Shown here piece after piece: positions 15,418 to 15,987 of a DNA stretch of 15,987 nt. Location of the stretch: contig CAMVJF010000017.1 of the NCBI GenBank assembly GCA_947167725.1, positions 1 to 15,987 on the forward strand, written 5' to 3'. The position numbers and the translations under genes are program-made. The first letter of the stretch is position 1. Each line of letters starts with the position of its first letter. Source of the stretch: an uncultured Clostridia bacterium (GTDB taxonomy: Bacteria > Bacillota > Clostridia > Oscillospirales > Oscillospiraceae). The notes beneath the pieces are model-generated. The model worked only from the letters and a program-made list of their open reading frames with translations. It was not told the origin of the DNA and made no database searches.

Positions 15418-15987
15418 AAGCCTTGATATTAGCCGCCGGCTTCGGATCGAGGCTCGCGCCGTTCACGTCCGACAGACCGAAAGCGCTTGTCGCCGTCAAC
15501 GGAAAGCCGATCCTCTTCAAACAGATCGAAAGCCTCTATGAAAACGGCGTGGAGGATATCACGGTCGTCTCCGGCTACAGGGCCGATGCGCTGGAAAAAG
15601 CGGTCCGTTCGATCTGGAGAGACGTGAAGATCCTCCCTTCGCGGGACTATGCGTCGACGAACAACATGTACTCGGCCTATCTCGGGATCAGAGCCATGTT
15701 TCCCGACCTCGAGCCGAAGCCTTTTGTCATGATGAACGCGGACGTGTTGTTTGACGCCTCCGTCCTCGCGGCGCTTCTCCGCTTTCCGTCTCCAAACGCC
15801 GTCGTCGTCGATTTCGGCCGCTATCTCGAGGAATCCATGAAGGTCACGGAAAGCGGCGGGCGCCTCCGGGCCATCTCCAAGGAGATCAGGGCGGCGGAGG
15901 CGCTGGGCTGCTCGATCGACGTTTACAAATTCGGCGACGACGGAGCCAAAGCGTTTTACAAAAAAAGCTGCGGATACATCGAAGACC
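15414..15987 (+). CDS. LicC-like nucleotidyltransferase (CDP-choline/phospho-alcohol type), 3' end outside window
   Basis: The frame starts at TTG 15414, overlapping the LicD stop as TTGA, and stays open to the window edge (191 codons). An AAAGG sequence at 15398-15402 may serve as the binding site. The N-terminus is the classical NTP-transferase loop LAAGFGSRLAPFT followed by DRPKAL (Lys23), with a second Gly-containing strand VVSGYRAD, the segment TNNMYSAY (82-89), and NADVLFD (Asp110, a metal ligand). The N-N-x-Y-S element is characteristic of LicC-like phosphocholine cytidylyltransferases and relatives such as 2-aminoethylphosphonate cytidylyltransferase; hexose-1-phosphate enzymes usually lack it. 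It probably makes the activated donor used by the LicD protein. About 40-60 C-terminal residues are missing from view. Choline, ethanolamine, aminoethylphosphonate or a sugar phosphate all remain possible. Confidence 0.82.
   Translation, partial: MKALILAAGFGSRLAPFTSDRPKALVAVNGKPILFKQIESLYENGVEDITVVSGYRADALEKAVRSIWRDVKILPSRDYASTNNMYSAYLGIRAMFPDLEPKPFVMMNADVLFDASVLAALLRFPSPNAVVVDFGRYLEESMKVTESGGRLRAISKEIRAAEALGCSIDVYKFGDDGAKAFYKKSCGYIED

Noticed and set aside
1..15987. CRISPR array, tRNA/rRNA genes, insertion sequences or prophage genes
   Set aside because: No regularly spaced direct repeats, cloverleaf-like sequences, rRNA segments, transposase or integrase motifs were seen on reading the window.

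Overview
This window looks like a chromosomal segment from a GC-rich member of the Clostridia (Firmicutes, probably a gut-type lineage; I cannot name a genus). The basis is SD-type ribosome binding sites, near-consensus sigma-A promoters (TTGAAA-N17-TATAAT, TTGATT-N17-TACAAT), intrinsic hairpin/T-tract terminators, occasional TTG starts, and a CpsA-type LytR-CpsA-Psr ligase, which points to a thick Gram-positive wall. Every supported gene is on the + strand. The long minus-strand reading frames are by-products of GC-rich third codon positions.

Layout. (1) Positions 1-1141 are housekeeping: the 3' end of tsaD (tRNA t6A synthesis), then radC (JAMM-domain protein). (2) Positions 1142-1738 are an AT-rich gene-free stretch of about 600 bases. 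It holds four short repeats, three of which resemble DnaA boxes, a perfect 14-bp palindrome, and a good promoter for the next gene. (3) Positions 1739-3199 encode a Wzz/GumC-like polysaccharide co-polymerase with a shrunken cytoplasmic remnant of a tyrosine-kinase fold, closed by a strong terminator. (4) Positions 3313-7019 form a second transcription unit: a perfect -10 promoter, a structured 5' leader, a CpsA-type LCP ligase, a DUF4012 exoprotein, and a terminator. (5) From about 7097 to the right edge is a third unit, a glycan assembly operon: initiating sugar-phosphate transferase, GT4 glycosyltransferase, acyltransferase-3 membrane protein, Wzy/ligase-like polymerase, a second GT4, a radical SAM protein with extra cysteine clusters, a LicD-family phosphotransferase, and a LicC-like nucleotidyltransferase cut by the window edge.

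How they fit together (inference). The sugar transferase loads the first sugar phosphate onto undecaprenyl phosphate. The two GT4 enzymes extend the unit, the acyltransferase adds acyl groups, and the Wzy-like protein polymerises it, with chain length influenced by the co-polymerase. The LCP protein, possibly helped by the DUF4012 protein, attaches the glycan to the wall. The last three genes (radical SAM, LicD, nucleotidyltransferase) overlap or nearly abut and look like a decoration module: a nucleotide-activated small alcohol phosphate or phosphonate made by the cytidylyltransferase-like enzyme and transferred by LicD. The radical SAM enzyme would supply or alter an unknown group. No flippase and no stand-alone tyrosine kinase/phosphatase pair is visible inside the window.

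The most interesting leads are the eight-cysteine radical SAM enzyme and its LicD/LicC-like partners, the vestigial kinase domain on the co-polymerase, the three-way-junction-like leader before the LCP gene, and the DnaA-box-like repeats after radC.
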